A stretch of 64,000 nucleotides of DNA from Alistipes sp. (lineage in GTDB: Bacteria; Bacteroidota; Bacteroidia; Bacteroidales; Rikenellaceae), in assembly GCA_022767745.1 (NCBI GenBank), contig JALENN010000005.1, positions 1 through 64,000 of the forward strand, written 5' to 3'. The stretch's first letter is position 1, and each line of letters opens with the position of its first letter. The position numbers and the translations under genes are program-made. This document shows positions 11,792 to 19,655 of the stretch, piece by piece. The notes beneath the pieces are model-generated. The model saw nothing but the letters and a program-made list of their open reading frames with translations. It had not been told where the DNA came from and did no database searches.

Positions 11792-11830
11792 GACGGGTCG
11801 TCCGCATCGGCGGACGGCCCGTCGCTTTTT
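11792..11830 (+). terminator. Intrinsic terminator after rpoC
   Basis: GACGGGTCGTCCGC (11792-11805) and GCGGACGGCCCGTC (11810-11823) form a nearly perfect 14-bp stem with a 4-nt loop, followed by GCTTTTT. It ends the secE-rpoC transcription unit. Confidence 0.9.
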
Positions 11831-11898
11831 GCAGGAGTCGGGGTTGCGGCCGGAAGATAAAAACGCGGCCGCGGTGTTCGTTCAGCCGTACCTTTTAC

Positions 11899-11906
11899 TA
11901 TCTTTA
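11899..11906 (+). promoter_or_regulatory. Promoter -7 element of the EamA gene
   Basis: TATCTTTA matches the Bacteroidetes -7 consensus TAnnTTTG except for the last base. It lies 26 bases before the ATG at 11933. No clear -33 TTTG was found. Confidence 0.45.
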
Positions 11907-11932
11907 CGGCCGATTCAGAACGATAAGAGAGG

Positions 11933-12844
11933 ATGGGTACGAGTGGAACGATGAATGCGCTGCGGGGGCATCTGATGCTTCTGGGTGCGGCGGTGCTGTG
12001 GGGCTGCAACGCCCCGATGATCAAGGATCTGCAGAGTTTGGGCGTGCCGGCGCTTGCCGTGGCCGACATGCGTGCCGTGGGTGCCGCGCTGGCATTCTGG
12101 ACGGCGTCGCTCTTTGTCGGGGGCGGCGAGAGGGTCTCGGCATCGATGCTGGGACGTCTGTGCGTGGCCGGCATACTGTGCATAGTGCTCAACCAGGTGC
12201 TCTTTACGGTGGGTGTTACCTATACGTCGCCCATCGACGCCACGGTCATAGCCACGATGCTGCCCATCGTGACGATGATCTTCTCGGCCGTAATCCTCAA
12301 GGAGGCCATTACGGGGGCCAAGCTCACGGGAATACTGGTCGGCGCGGCGGGTGCCGTGACCCTCGTGCTGGGCGGCGGCGCCGCGATGGTGGGCGGCGGC
12401 CTGTTGGGCGATGCCCTATGCTTTACGGCGCAGGTGAGCTGTGCGCTCTATATGGTCATATTCAGCAATACGATACACCGTTACAGCGTGGTGACGCTGA
12501 TGAAGTGGCTGTTCCTCTTCGCGGCATTGATCGTGACGATGGTTACGTGGCCTGCGGTGGTGGCGGTGGACTATGCGTCGCTGCCCGTAAGGGCATGGGG
12601 CGAGATTCTGTTCGTGGTCTTCGGCGGTACGTTCGTGTCGTACATATTCTTCACGGGCGGGCAGAAACTGCTGCGGCCGACGGTGGTGAGCATGTACAAC
12701 TACGTGCAGCCGATCGTGGCGACAGTGCTCTCGGTGGCGATGGGCGTGGGCTCGTTCGGCTGGGGAAAGCTGGTGTCGATGGCGATGGTCTTCGGCGGCG
12801 TGTACATAGTCACGCACGCGAAGAATTCCGCAGCCAAAGGGTGA
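11933..12844 (+). CDS. EamA/DMT-family transporter
   Basis: The 303-residue protein is made of about ten hydrophobic helices arranged as two EamA repeats. The first repeat starts with HLMLLGAAVLWGCNAPMIKDL and the second near residue 160 (LLGDALCFTAQVSCALYMV). Family members export metabolites such as amino acids; the substrate cannot be told from sequence. An ATG at 11951 is an alternative start that would drop six residues. The gene is flanked by the rpoC terminator and a tRNA-Arg, so it is probably monocistronic. Confidence 0.85.
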   Translation: MGTSGTMNALRGHLMLLGAAVLWGCNAPMIKDLQSLGVPALAVADMRAVGAALAFWTASLFVGGGERVSASMLGRLCVAGILCIVLNQVLFTVGVTYTSPIDATVIATMLPIVTMIFSAVILKEAITGAKLTGILVGAAGAVTLVLGGGAAMVGGGLLGDALCFTAQVSCALYMVIFSNTIHRYSVVTLMKWLFLFAALIVTMVTWPAVVAVDYASLPVRAWGEILFVVFGGTFVSYIFFTGGQKLLRPTVVSMYNYVQPIVATVLSVAMGVGSFGWGKLVSMAMVFGGVYIVTHAKNSAAKG

Positions 12845-12861
12845 TTTCCGCGAAAAATCAT

Positions 12862-12869
12862 TATCTTTG
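12862..12869 (+). promoter_or_regulatory. Promoter -7 element of tRNA-Arg
   Basis: TATCTTTG, a perfect TAnnTTTG, lies 31 bases before the first base of the tRNA. Confidence 0.6.
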
Positions 12870-12900
12870 TAGTCGTGCTCGACATGTTCGGACACATGAT

Positions 12901-12972
12901 GGCTCTATAGTTCAAGGGATAGAACGAGGGTTTCCTAAACCCTAAATTCGCGTTCGAGTCGCGGTGGAGCTA
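12901..12972 (+). tRNA. tRNA-Arg (anticodon CCT)
   Basis: Acceptor GGCTCTA pairs with TGGAGCT (including two G-U pairs). The anticodon stem GAGGG/CCCTA-type arm encloses TTCCTAA with anticodon CCT, and the T-arm holds GTTCGAGTC. CCA is not encoded. It reads the rare arginine codon AGG. Confidence 0.9.
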
Positions 12973-12995
12973 CAACCTTGAAGTGTGAGAAGGTT

Positions 12996-13057
12996 CCCCG
13001 CAAGGGGTGTAAGCGTATGTAGTGACGGCTGTATACGCTTTTATTTTTCTTGCGGGG
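12996..13057 (+). terminator. Nested hairpin terminator after tRNA-Arg
   Basis: An inner stem AAGCGTAT (13011-13018) / ATACGCTT (13033-13040) is followed by TTATTTTT. It sits inside a larger stem CCCCGCAAG (12996-13004) / CTTGCGGGG (13049-13057), itself followed by TTTG. The inner hairpin is a normal tRNA terminator; the outer stem includes the inner U-tract and could compete with it. Confidence 0.65.
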
Positions 13058-13121
13058 TTTGTTTCGAATGTTTCATTCGCGGCGGTCGCCCTGCGGTCGC
13101 GTGACTAAAAATATATTGCTT

Positions 13122-14084
13122 ATGAGAGTTTTCAGAGGAGTGAACGATCTGGGTGACCTCGACGCAGCGCTGCGCGAGGCGTTCGAGATCAAGGCCGACC
13201 GTTTCAAGTATCATGATCTGGGCCGCAACAAGACCGCGTTGCTCATATTCTTCAACAACAGCCTGCGTACGCGTCTCAGCACGCAGAAGGCGGCGATGAA
13301 CCTCGGCATGAACGTCATCGTGCTCGACGTGAACCAGGGGGCGTGGAAACTCGAGACCGAGCGCGGCGTGGTGATGGACGGCGACAAGAGCGAGCACCTG
13401 CTGGAAGCCATCCCCGTCATGGGCTGCTACTGCGATATCATAGGCGTGCGTTCGTTCGCCCGCTTCGAGAGCCGCGAGGACGATTACAACGAGAAGATTC
13501 TTAACCAGTTCATACAGTATTCGGGCCGTCCGGTCTTCTTCATGGAGAGCGCCACGGTGCACCCGCTGCAGAGCTTTGCCGACCTTATCACTATCGAGGA
13601 GTTCAAGGAGCGCAAGCGCCCCAAGGTGGTGATGACGTGGGCGCCGCACCCGAAGGCGCTGCCGCAGGCCGTGCCCAACTCGTTTGCCGAGTGGATGAAT
13701 GCCGCCGATGTCGACTTCGTGGTGACGCACCCCGAGGGATACGAGCTCGACCCGCAGTTCGTGGGCGGCGCGCGCGTGGAGTATGACCAGATGAAGGCCT
13801 TCGAGGGTGCCGACTTCGTATATGCCAAGAACTGGAGTTGCCCGGGCGTGACGCGCCCCGATGACTACGGCAAGGTGCTGAGCATGGATATGAGCTGGAC
13901 CGTGGGGGCGCGCCAGATGGCCGTCACGAACAACGCCCGCTTCATGCACTGCCTGCCCGTGCGCCGCAACATGATCGTCACCGACGAGGTTATCGAGAGC
14001 CCGCGCTCGGTGGTTATCCCCGAGGCGGCGAACCGCGAGATATCGGCTACGGTCGTACTCAAGCGCATGCTGGAGAGTCTCTGA
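13122..14084 (+). CDS. ArgF'-type N-acyl-L-ornithine carbamoyltransferase (probably succinylornithine)
   Basis: The 320-residue protein belongs to the Bacteroidetes/Xanthomonas ArgF' transcarbamylases, which use N-succinyl- or N-acetylornithine in arginine synthesis. The carbamoyl-phosphate loop reads FFNNSLRTRLSTQKAA (about 43-58). The catalytic HCLPVRRN stretch and the closing VVIPEAANREISATVVLKR match the family closely. The frame is open from 13050, but the ATG at 13122 gives the family start. Residue 90, the known specificity position (Pro in the Bacteroides fragilis succinylornithine enzyme, Glu in the Xanthomonas acetylornithine enzyme), is Ser here. This favours the succinyl substrate. 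It is followed by its own terminator. Confidence 0.92.
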   Translation: MRVFRGVNDLGDLDAALREAFEIKADRFKYHDLGRNKTALLIFFNNSLRTRLSTQKAAMNLGMNVIVLDVNQGAWKLETERGVVMDGDKSEHLLEAIPVMGCYCDIIGVRSFARFESREDDYNEKILNQFIQYSGRPVFFMESATVHPLQSFADLITIEEFKERKRPKVVMTWAPHPKALPQAVPNSFAEWMNAADVDFVVTHPEGYELDPQFVGGARVEYDQMKAFEGADFVYAKNWSCPGVTRPDDYGKVLSMDMSWTVGARQMAVTNNARFMHCLPVRRNMIVTDEVIESPRSVVIPEAANREISATVVLKRMLESL

Positions 14085-14103
14085 TGAGGCTTACGGAACG
14101 ATA

Positions 14104-14136
14104 AACGGCTCCGTCCCGATGGGCGGAGCCGTTTTT
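14104..14136 (+). terminator. Intrinsic terminator after the ArgF'-type gene
   Basis: A 10-bp stem AACGGCTCCG / CGGAGCCGTT is extended by CCC/GGG pairing in the loop and followed by TTTTT. It lies 20 bases after the stop codon, between two convergent genes. Confidence 0.9.
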
Positions 14137-14156
14137 TCATCCATTACATGCCCCGT

Positions 14157-15227
14157 TTAGGGCTTCTTTGAGGCCTGTTCTATGCCGAGGGCTTCGAGGG
14201 GTATGCGGGCAATGTATATCGAGGCATTGGGCGTCTCGTGCGACGAGTAGTAGCTTACCCACAGGGTGTCGCCCTCGACGAGCAGTCCCGTGTAGCTCGT
14301 GTCACCGCCCGAGGGCAGCAGCAGAGCCTCGCGGAAGCGGCCGTCGGCCTTGCCGGTGTAGAGGGCCGTCTTGTGTGCCGAGGGTATGTAGTAGGTGCGC
14401 GAGCCTGCGATTATGGTGCCGTCGTCGAGCGGCAGGAAGTCGGGGCCGCCTACGCGGAACTCCATGCGGGTGAATTTCCAGTCGGTGAACGGCGCCTCGC
14501 TCACGCCCCAGAAGCCGCGCGTGTCGCCCATGTCGCGGCGTACCATCATCGCCATGCGCCCGTCGGGTAGCATGCGTACGGTGGTCTCGTTGGGGAAGCC
14601 GTCGACGTCGAGTGTCGCCACATGGTCGTAGTGTATGCCGTCGCGTGTCGATACGAGGTACACGTCGGCATCGCCGTCGGGACGCATGGCATAGTTGACG
14701 CAGTAACCCGTGTCTCCTGCCCACGTCACGCGCCACAGCCAGTCGGTACCGCTCGATGCGGCAGCATCGAGCTCGACGGGTACGGGGTCGGTGAAGGTAC
14801 GGCCGTCGTCGGAGAAGAGCACCTGCGGTATGCGGCCCACGATCTGGCGGTTGCGGTATATCGATCCGCCTACGATCACCATGAGGCGTCCGTCGGGCGT
14901 TATTGAGAGCTTGGGGTCGCGCAGGTCGTAGCCCTCCTTGCCGATGAGCGGCAGCGGCTCCCACCGTTTGCCGTTCTTCGATACGAGGATGCGTATCTTG
15001 CCCTCGGCGTTGCCCTTGTCGTCGAAGATATGTGTCGCGCCCTCGCGGAATGAGCAGTAGTAGCGTCCCTTGTAGCGTATGAGCGAGGTGAAGGCGCAGT
15101 GCGACCCGTTGTCCCAGATTTTCTGTACGTCGTAGGAGATGGTACGTGTCTGTGCCGCGGCATGCGGCATGCCGAACGTCGCGGTCACGGCGGCAAGGCA
15201 TAGCGAAAGGAGGATTTTGCGTATCAT
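14157..15227 (-). CDS. Exported sialidase-fold (BNR/Asp-box) protein
   Basis: The 356-residue protein starts with a signal peptide (MIRKILLSLCLAAVTATFG, cleavage near AAAQ at about 25). Asp-box-like repeats are visible: SKNGKRW, FSDDGRTF and STRDGIHYD, which mark six-bladed sialidase-type propellers. An early Arg (CSFREGATH) could be the carboxylate-binding Arg of the fold. Exo-sialidase activity is possible, but this superfamily includes many other glycan-active or non-catalytic proteins. The gene is single, convergent with the ArgF'-type gene. Confidence 0.7.
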   Translation of the reverse strand: MIRKILLSLCLAAVTATFGMPHAAAQTRTISYDVQKIWDNGSHCAFTSLIRYKGRYYCSFREGATHIFDDKGNAEGKIRILVSKNGKRWEPLPLIGKEGYDLRDPKLSITPDGRLMVIVGGSIYRNRQIVGRIPQVLFSDDGRTFTDPVPVELDAAASSGTDWLWRVTWAGDTGYCVNYAMRPDGDADVYLVSTRDGIHYDHVATLDVDGFPNETTVRMLPDGRMAMMVRRDMGDTRGFWGVSEAPFTDWKFTRMEFRVGGPDFLPLDDGTIIAGSRTYYIPSAHKTALYTGKADGRFREALLLPSGGDTSYTGLLVEGDTLWVSYYSSHETPNASIYIARIPLEALGIEQASKKP

Positions 15228-15294
15228 GTCGGTAGGTTTTGGGCTTGGCTGTACAGTAAAAGGTAAAGCACCGCCGCATGCGGGCGATGCTTTA

Positions 15295-15302
15295 CAAATG
15301 TA
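15295..15302 (-). promoter_or_regulatory. Promoter -7 element of the sialidase-fold gene
   Basis: On the minus strand this reads TACATTTG, a perfect TAnnTTTG, 67 bases upstream of the start codon. Confidence 0.5.
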
Positions 15303-15421
15303 GTGATTTTTTTGCCGGCATGTAGCCTCCCGGGCAGAAAGCCTTGCCGTGCCAACGTTTTTTTTGTCGCGGCCGGCGTGTGGTGTCAGGTCGGATGGCC
15401 GTTGCGGGGACTGTGGCGGGA

Positions 15422-16180
15422 TTATCGACCCTCCTCGTCGAGCAGCGTGGTGTTATGCTTGATATACTTGAGGATGAGGTAGATCACCAGCATGACGACC
15501 GACGCTATGGCGAGCACTCCGATGTGCGGCGTTATGCCCGTCACGAGGTCGCCGATCACCTCCATGAGCCAGAATACGAGCAGCAGCGCCAGCAGGCCGT
15601 TCTTCTCCTTCTTGATCACCTTCTTCCAGCTGAAGCGGAGCTTGGGAGCAACATATCCCGTCAGGCGTGGGATGAAGCAGGGGGTCTTGGCGGCCCAGTC
15701 GGTATATACCGATCCGAATTTGTTGGTGAGGAACTGCTCCTCGGCAAATATGATGCGCTCGTAGTATACCCAGAAGAGCAGTACGAACGAGATGATGAAC
15801 CACAGGTTCATGGTGAGCATGGCGATACCCAGCCACATGAGGAAGTTACCCACGTAGAGGGGGTTGCGCACGAGCGAGTAGAGGCCCGTGGTGTTGAGCT
15901 GGTCGGCCACCTGCTCGGCAACGTTGCGGCCCGAGGTGTTGGCGGGGGTGTAGCCTACGGTGAAGGCGCGCACGGCCAGTCCGAGCAGCGAAACGATGAA
16001 ACAGAGAATCTCGTAGCGGACGATCTGCGGCGCGAGGGCGCCGTTTACGACGTAGTTCGGGTTGTCGAGACGCATGAGGATGTACTCGCATACGCCCAGC
16101 ACCAGAATAATCAGGGGCAGCGTGCCTCTGAATCGGAAAAGCCATACGCCCTGCTTCTCCATTTCGTTTTTCATTGCCAT
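15422..16180 (-). CDS. Isoprenylcysteine carboxyl methyltransferase (ICMT/PEMT)-like membrane protein
   Basis: The 252-residue product (start [11 protein letters not shown]; the frame is open further upstream but past the promoter) has at least five hydrophobic segments. It carries the family motif [16 protein letters not shown] at about residues 123-138, followed by the conserved [11 protein letters not shown] acidic region. ICMT-like bacterial proteins methylate lipids or small molecules at the membrane using S-adenosylmethionine; the substrate here is unknown. A second pair of hydrophobic helices follows after about residue 200, longer than the minimal family. Confidence 0.75.
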   Translation of the reverse strand: MAMKNEMEKQGVWLFRFRGTLPLIILVLGVCEYILMRLDNPNYVVNGALAPQIVRYEILCFIVSLLGLAVRAFTVGYTPANTSGRNVAEQVADQLNTTGLYSLVRNPLYVGNFLMWLGIAMLTMNLWFIISFVLLFWVYYERIIFAEEQFLTNKFGSVYTDWAAKTPCFIPRLTGYVAPKLRFSWKKVIKKEKNGLLALLLVFWLMEVIGDLVTGITPHIGVLAIASVVMLVIYLILKYIKHNTTLLDEEGR

Positions 16181-16204
16181 AGTCGGATGTGTTTTTATCG
16201 GGGG

Positions 16205-16212
16205 CAAAAATA
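16205..16212 (-). promoter_or_regulatory. Promoter -7 element of the ICMT-like gene
   Basis: Minus strand TATTTTTG (TAnnTTTG), 24 bases upstream of the chosen start, which supports the ATG at 16180. Confidence 0.6.
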
Positions 16213-16354
16213 GTGATTTATATGCAAAAAAACATTCCGCAGGGCTTTTTTTCCTCCTTTCATCCACTCATGGGGCGTTACGGACAAATGCTGGGGCGGC
16301 GATGCAGGCTGCGGCGGCGTGGGGCGGCGGGGGGAGTTCCGTCGCCGGCGCGAA

Positions 16355-16389
16355 TAAAAAAATCCCGACGGGTAAAACCTGTCGGGATT
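16355..16389 (-). terminator. Intrinsic terminator of tRNA-Ser
   Basis: On the minus strand a 13-bp stem (AATCCCGACAGGT / ACCCGTCGGGATT, one G-U pair) is followed by TTTTT. It lies 21 bases beyond the 3' end of tRNA-Ser. Confidence 0.88.
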
Positions 16390-16410
16390 CATTCTCGTTT
16401 GTGATCTCAG

Positions 16411-16495
16411 CGGAAAGGGAGGGATTCGAACCCCCGGAGCCTCTCAGCTCATCGGTTTTCAAGACCGGCGCATTCGACCACTCTGCCACCTTTCC
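16411..16495 (-). tRNA. tRNA-Ser (anticodon TGA)
   Basis: Minus strand: acceptor GGAAAGG pairs with CCTTTCC, the anticodon loop CTTGAAA has anticodon TGA, and a long variable arm (GAGCTGAGAGGCTC region) marks a class II tRNA. The T-arm has GTTCGAATC. Discriminator G; CCA not encoded. Confidence 0.93.
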
Positions 16496-16500
16496 AGGTG

Positions 16501-16508
16501 CAAAAGTA
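16501..16508 (-). promoter_or_regulatory. Promoter -7 element of tRNA-Ser
   Basis: Minus strand TACTTTTG (TAnnTTTG), only 5 bases before the mature tRNA, as expected for a very short tRNA leader. Confidence 0.65.
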
Positions 16509-16668
16509 TGACAGATTTTCGATTCCACCAAATATTTTGCCCTGTTTTTTACGTCGCTGCGTTCGCGGGGCGGGGGTTACAAAATGTCAGGCAATTGTTT
16601 GCAGTTACGAAAAAAAAGATTAATTTTACTTTAGCAACCAGAATGATAACCCTTAGTACCTCAATCGT

Positions 16669-16968
16669 ATGAACAAATCCCAACTGATAGAAGCCGTATC
16701 AAAAGATCAGGCTCTACCGAAGAACGAAGTCAAGAGAGTCGTGGAGTCGTTATTCAAGATTTCGGTGGATACGCTGCGCGGCGGCGAGAAGGTCGTCATA
16801 TCCGGGTTCGGTGTCTTCTCGGTGGCGCTCTCCGCGGCGCGCATAGGCCGCAACCCGCGTACGGGTGCTGCGGTGAAGATCGCTCCGCGACGCACGGTGC
16901 GTTTCCGTTCGCGCATAGATGTCGAATCGGGCGGCGAAGCGATGGCCGAGGAGCTCTTCGAGGCATAG
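16669..16968 (+). CDS. HU-family DNA-binding protein
   Basis: The 99-residue protein begins MNKSQLIEAVSKDQALPKNE and has the HU/IHF arm region GFGVFSVALSAARIGRNPRT followed by VKIAPRRTVRFR. HU bends and compacts DNA as a dimer. It has a short acidic extension after the usual end (GGEAMAEELFEA). An upstream TACTTTAG at 16627-16634 may be its -7 element. Confidence 0.93.
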   Translation: MNKSQLIEAVSKDQALPKNEVKRVVESLFKISVDTLRGGEKVVISGFGVFSVALSAARIGRNPRTGAAVKIAPRRTVRFRSRIDVESGGEAMAEELFEA

Positions 16969-16995
16969 CCCGCGGCCGATGCGGGACGGATGCAT

Positions 16996-17034
16996 ACAGG
17001 GGTGCGCCGAGATACTTCTCAGGCGCACCCCTGT
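16996..17034. terminator. Convergent hairpin between the HU and nitroreductase genes
   Basis: A perfect 13-bp inverted repeat (ACAGGGGTGCGCC / GGCGCACCCCTGT, 13-nt loop) lies between two convergent genes. No long T-tract flanks either side, so it may act as a weak bidirectional terminator or 3'-end protector. Confidence 0.6.
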
Positions 17035-17055
17035 GGCTTCAGCCGTGCCGTGGAG

Positions 17056-17589
17056 TCAGTAGCGGTTGCGGCTGCTCATCTCTGCCGTCGTCTTGCGCGA
17101 CTTGCGCCGCGTGGGGCCCTCGGGGTAACCCAGCGTTATGAGCAGCGGTATGCGCTTGCCGCGCGGTACGCCGAGCGCCTTGCGCACGCGCCGTTCGTTG
17201 AACCAGCCTATGATGCATGTGCCCAGCCCCAGCTCGGCCGCCTGCAGCGTGAAGTGGCTGACGGCGATGCCCACGTCGAGCAGCGAGAACTCCTTGTCGC
17301 GGATGACGCTGCCGATGGCTGCCGTGAGGCTCATCTTCTCGAGCACCACGGCCACGATGACAGGGGCCTGGCGTGCGAATGCGTTCATGCCCATGCTTGC
17401 CGCAGCGTCGGCCAGCTCGTCGCGCAGGGCCGTGTCGTCCACTACCACGAAGCGCCATGGCTGCGAGTTGCATGCCGAAGGGGCAAGCCTTGCCGCCTCG
17501 ATGCAGAGGTCGATCTTTTCGGTCTCAACCGCCTGACGGGTGTAGCGGCGGTCGCTTTGGCGTACGGTTACGAGTTTCGAAAAATCCAT
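17056..17589 (-). CDS. Nitroreductase-family flavoprotein
   Basis: The 177-residue protein has the FMN-binding start VRQSDRRYT, the SACNSQPWRFVVV segment and the C-terminal half with LGLGTCIIGWFNE and LITLGYPEG. Family members use FMN and NAD(P)H to reduce nitroaromatics, quinones or enones; the natural substrate cannot be predicted. Its promoter appears to lie in the repeated element at 17657-17740. Confidence 0.9.
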   Translation of the reverse strand: MDFSKLVTVRQSDRRYTRQAVETEKIDLCIEAARLAPSACNSQPWRFVVVDDTALRDELADAAASMGMNAFARQAPVIVAVVLEKMSLTAAIGSVIRDKEFSLLDVGIAVSHFTLQAAELGLGTCIIGWFNERRVRKALGVPRGKRIPLLITLGYPEGPTRRKSRKTTAEMSSRNRY

Positions 17590-17656
17590 ATCTTTCCGGT
17601 TTTATGATTCTATGGTCGGGGCACGCGCCATGCCGTTGCGGCATGTGCGGCCTTTT

Positions 17657-17740
17657 GCAAATATAGTGAAAGCCGAGAGCAGAGGCAAATCGAAAACAAA
17701 GTTTTCGGATTTGGCTGTGCCGAGGCGCATCCTGTATAAG
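17657..17740 (-). repeat. Repeated promoter-palindrome element, copy 1
   Basis: This 84-base block recurs at 44420-44503 with the same length and most bases identical. Read on the minus strand it has TTTG, 20 bases, then TATATTTG: an ideal Bacteroidetes promoter driving the nitroreductase gene 68 bases away. A palindrome lies just upstream, overlapping the TTTG: CAAAT-CGAAAAC / GTTTTCG-G-ATTTG (forward strand, 3-nt centre, one unpaired G). The two copies differ by a compensatory pair inside this palindrome. Confidence 0.85.
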
Positions 17741-17748
17741 CGCGCAGC

Positions 17749-17779
17749 GCAAATATATCGAAAGCCGGGTGCAATTTGG
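17749..17779 (-). repeat. Partial copy of the promoter element
   Basis: GCAAATATATCGAAAGCC and the following GGGTGCAATTTGG repeat the promoter half of the element at 17657 but lack the palindrome. A similar half copy lies at 20549-20577, before the plug-domain gene. On the minus strand it gives a second TATATTTG about 160 bases upstream of the nitroreductase start. Confidence 0.6.
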
Positions 17780-18120
17780 TATATGGTGAAGTGGGGTATC
17801 GCGGCAGCCGAGACGGCGTCTTCGGTATGTTTTTCTGCCGGACCGCGCGTGTCGGAAGGAAAATGTGCGGGGCTGTTCATGCAGGCCCGTTGCATGAATT
17901 TCGACAGCGGCGGGCACCTCGCCGCCGACGATTCGTTGCGACGGGAGCCGTTAAGATGGTATGTTTTGAGCATCTTACGCGGCGCTGCTTACAGATTGTA
18001 AGCGCGTGTAGGGCGATATTTATGCGGCATCTTTTATGCGAAAAAGGGATATATTTGCATCTATATGCAGAAAAGTGCGATTTTTATCTGCCAAATGCGT
18101 GCGTTAATAATAATTTTTAT
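17780..18120. other. Intergenic region before gdhA
   Basis: No convincing gene is seen; the open frames here have atypical composition and no start context. It holds a small hairpin CTTACAGATTGTAAG near 17990 and a TATATTTG at about 18050-18057, a second possible plus-strand -7 element for gdhA. It becomes AT-rich towards gdhA. Confidence 0.5.
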
Positions 18121-18128
18121 TAATTTTG
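18121..18128 (+). promoter_or_regulatory. Promoter -7 element of gdhA
   Basis: TAATTTTG (TAnnTTTG) lies 34 bases upstream of the ATG at 18163 and downstream of an AT-rich stretch. Confidence 0.6.
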
Positions 18129-18162
18129 TGGCAGTTCTCACTATTACTAATTGTCAACGAAT

Positions 18163-19518
18163 ATGAACATGTCAGTGAAAGAGTACGTCGACCGCTTCAT
18201 GGCCGACGTCGTAGCCAAGAACCCCGGTGAGGTGGAGTTCCACCAGGCCGTGCATGAGGTTGTGGAGAGTGTCGCTCCCTATGTATTGGAGAATCCCCAG
18301 CTGATCAAGATGAAGGTGCTGGAGCGTATAGCCGAGCCCGAGCGTGTGGTAATGTTCCGCGTTCCGTGGGTGAACGATGCGGGCGAGATCATGATCAACA
18401 AGGGCTACCGCGTGCAGATGAACAGCGCGATCGGTCCCTACAAGGGCGGTATCCGTTTCCACTCGAGCGTAAACCTCAGCATCCTGAAGTTCCTGGCCTT
18501 CGAGCAGACCTTCAAGAATGCCCTGACCACGTTGCCCATGGGTGGCGGCAAGGGTGGCTCGGATTTCAACCCCAAGGGTAAGTCTGACATGGAGATCATG
18601 CGCTTCTGCCAGAGCTTCATGACCGAGCTGCAGCGCCATATAGGCCAGGATACCGACGTGCCTGCGGGCGATATCGGTGTCGGCGGCCGCGAGGTGGGTT
18701 ACATGTTCGGTCAGTACAAGCGCCTGCGCAACGAGTTCACCGGTACGCTTACGGGCAAGGGCCTCACCTTCGGCGGTTCGCTGATCCGTCCCGAGGCTAC
18801 TGGTTACGGTGCCTGCTACTTCGGCGAGGCCATGCTGGCTACGCGCGGAGAGTCGTACAAGGGCAAGGATGTGGTTATATCGGGCTCGGGCAACGTTGCC
18901 CAGTATGCCGCCGAGAAGGCCATCGCGCTGGGTGCCCGCGTGCTTACGATGTCGGATTCGAACGGCTACGTATACGATCCCGACGGTATCGACAGCGAGA
19001 AGCTCCAGTACGTATTCGAGCTGAAGAACATGCTGCGCGGCCGTATCCGCGAGTATGCGGTGAAGTATCCTACGGCCCAGTACTTCGAGGGCGAGCGTCC
19101 GTGGGGCGTGAAGTGCGACATTGCAATGCCGTGCGCCACGCAGAACGAGCTTAACGGCGACGATGCCGCCAAGCTTGTCGCCAACGGCTGCAAGTGCGTT
19201 GTCGAGGGTGCCAACATGCCCTCTACGCCCGAGGCCATCGCCATATTCCAGAAGGCCAAGCTGCTCTACTCGCCGGGCAAGGCTTCCAACGCCGGCGGCG
19301 TAGCAACGTCGGGCCTGGAGATGACGCAGAACTCGATGCGCCTGAAGTGGAGCGCCGAGGAGGTGGATGCCAAGCTGCACGACATCATGACCAAGATACA
19401 CGCCGTCTGCGTCGAGTGCGGTACCGAGCCCGACGGCTATATCAACTATGTTAAGGGCGCCAACATCGCGGGCTTCATGACCGTGGCCGACGCCATGCTT
19501 GCACAGGGAATCGTTTAG
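18163..19518 (+). CDS. gdhA: NADP-type glutamate dehydrogenase
   Basis: The 451-residue protein is a hexameric-type GDH, converting 2-oxoglutarate and ammonium to glutamate. The glutamate-binding stretch KGGIRFHSSVNLSILKFLAF and the catalytic-lysine motif PMGGGKGGSDFNPKGKSD are present. The Rossmann fold reads VVISGSGNVAQYAAEKAIALG. The frame is open from a TTG at 18151, but the ATG at 18163 (MNMSVKEYVD) fits better. It stands alone between its own promoter and terminator. The D/S-containing nucleotide-binding end is consistent with NADP, not proof of it. Confidence 0.96.
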   Translation: MNMSVKEYVDRFMADVVAKNPGEVEFHQAVHEVVESVAPYVLENPQLIKMKVLERIAEPERVVMFRVPWVNDAGEIMINKGYRVQMNSAIGPYKGGIRFHSSVNLSILKFLAFEQTFKNALTTLPMGGGKGGSDFNPKGKSDMEIMRFCQSFMTELQRHIGQDTDVPAGDIGVGGREVGYMFGQYKRLRNEFTGTLTGKGLTFGGSLIRPEATGYGACYFGEAMLATRGESYKGKDVVISGSGNVAQYAAEKAIALGARVLTMSDSNGYVYDPDGIDSEKLQYVFELKNMLRGRIREYAVKYPTAQYFEGERPWGVKCDIAMPCATQNELNGDDAAKLVANGCKCVVEGANMPSTPEAIAIFQKAKLLYSPGKASNAGGVATSGLEMTQNSMRLKWSAEEVDAKLHDIMTKIHAVCVECGTEPDGYINYVKGANIAGFMTVADAMLAQGIV

Positions 19519-19542
19519 TCCGTATTATAAGTATTCGTCAGC

Positions 19543-19577
19543 GGCCGTGCGCACCCGAGGGATGCGCACGGCCTTTT
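19543..19577 (+). terminator. Intrinsic terminator after gdhA
   Basis: A perfect 11-bp stem GGCCGTGCGCA / TGCGCACGGCC with a 9-nt loop is followed by TTTT, 24 bases after the gdhA stop. Confidence 0.9.
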
Positions 19578-19655
19578 CGTTGGTGGAAAGCGGTGACAGG
19601 GTCGGACGCAGTTGCCGTATCCCGGCCCGTAGATGTCGGGTTGGATCTCTGCCGG

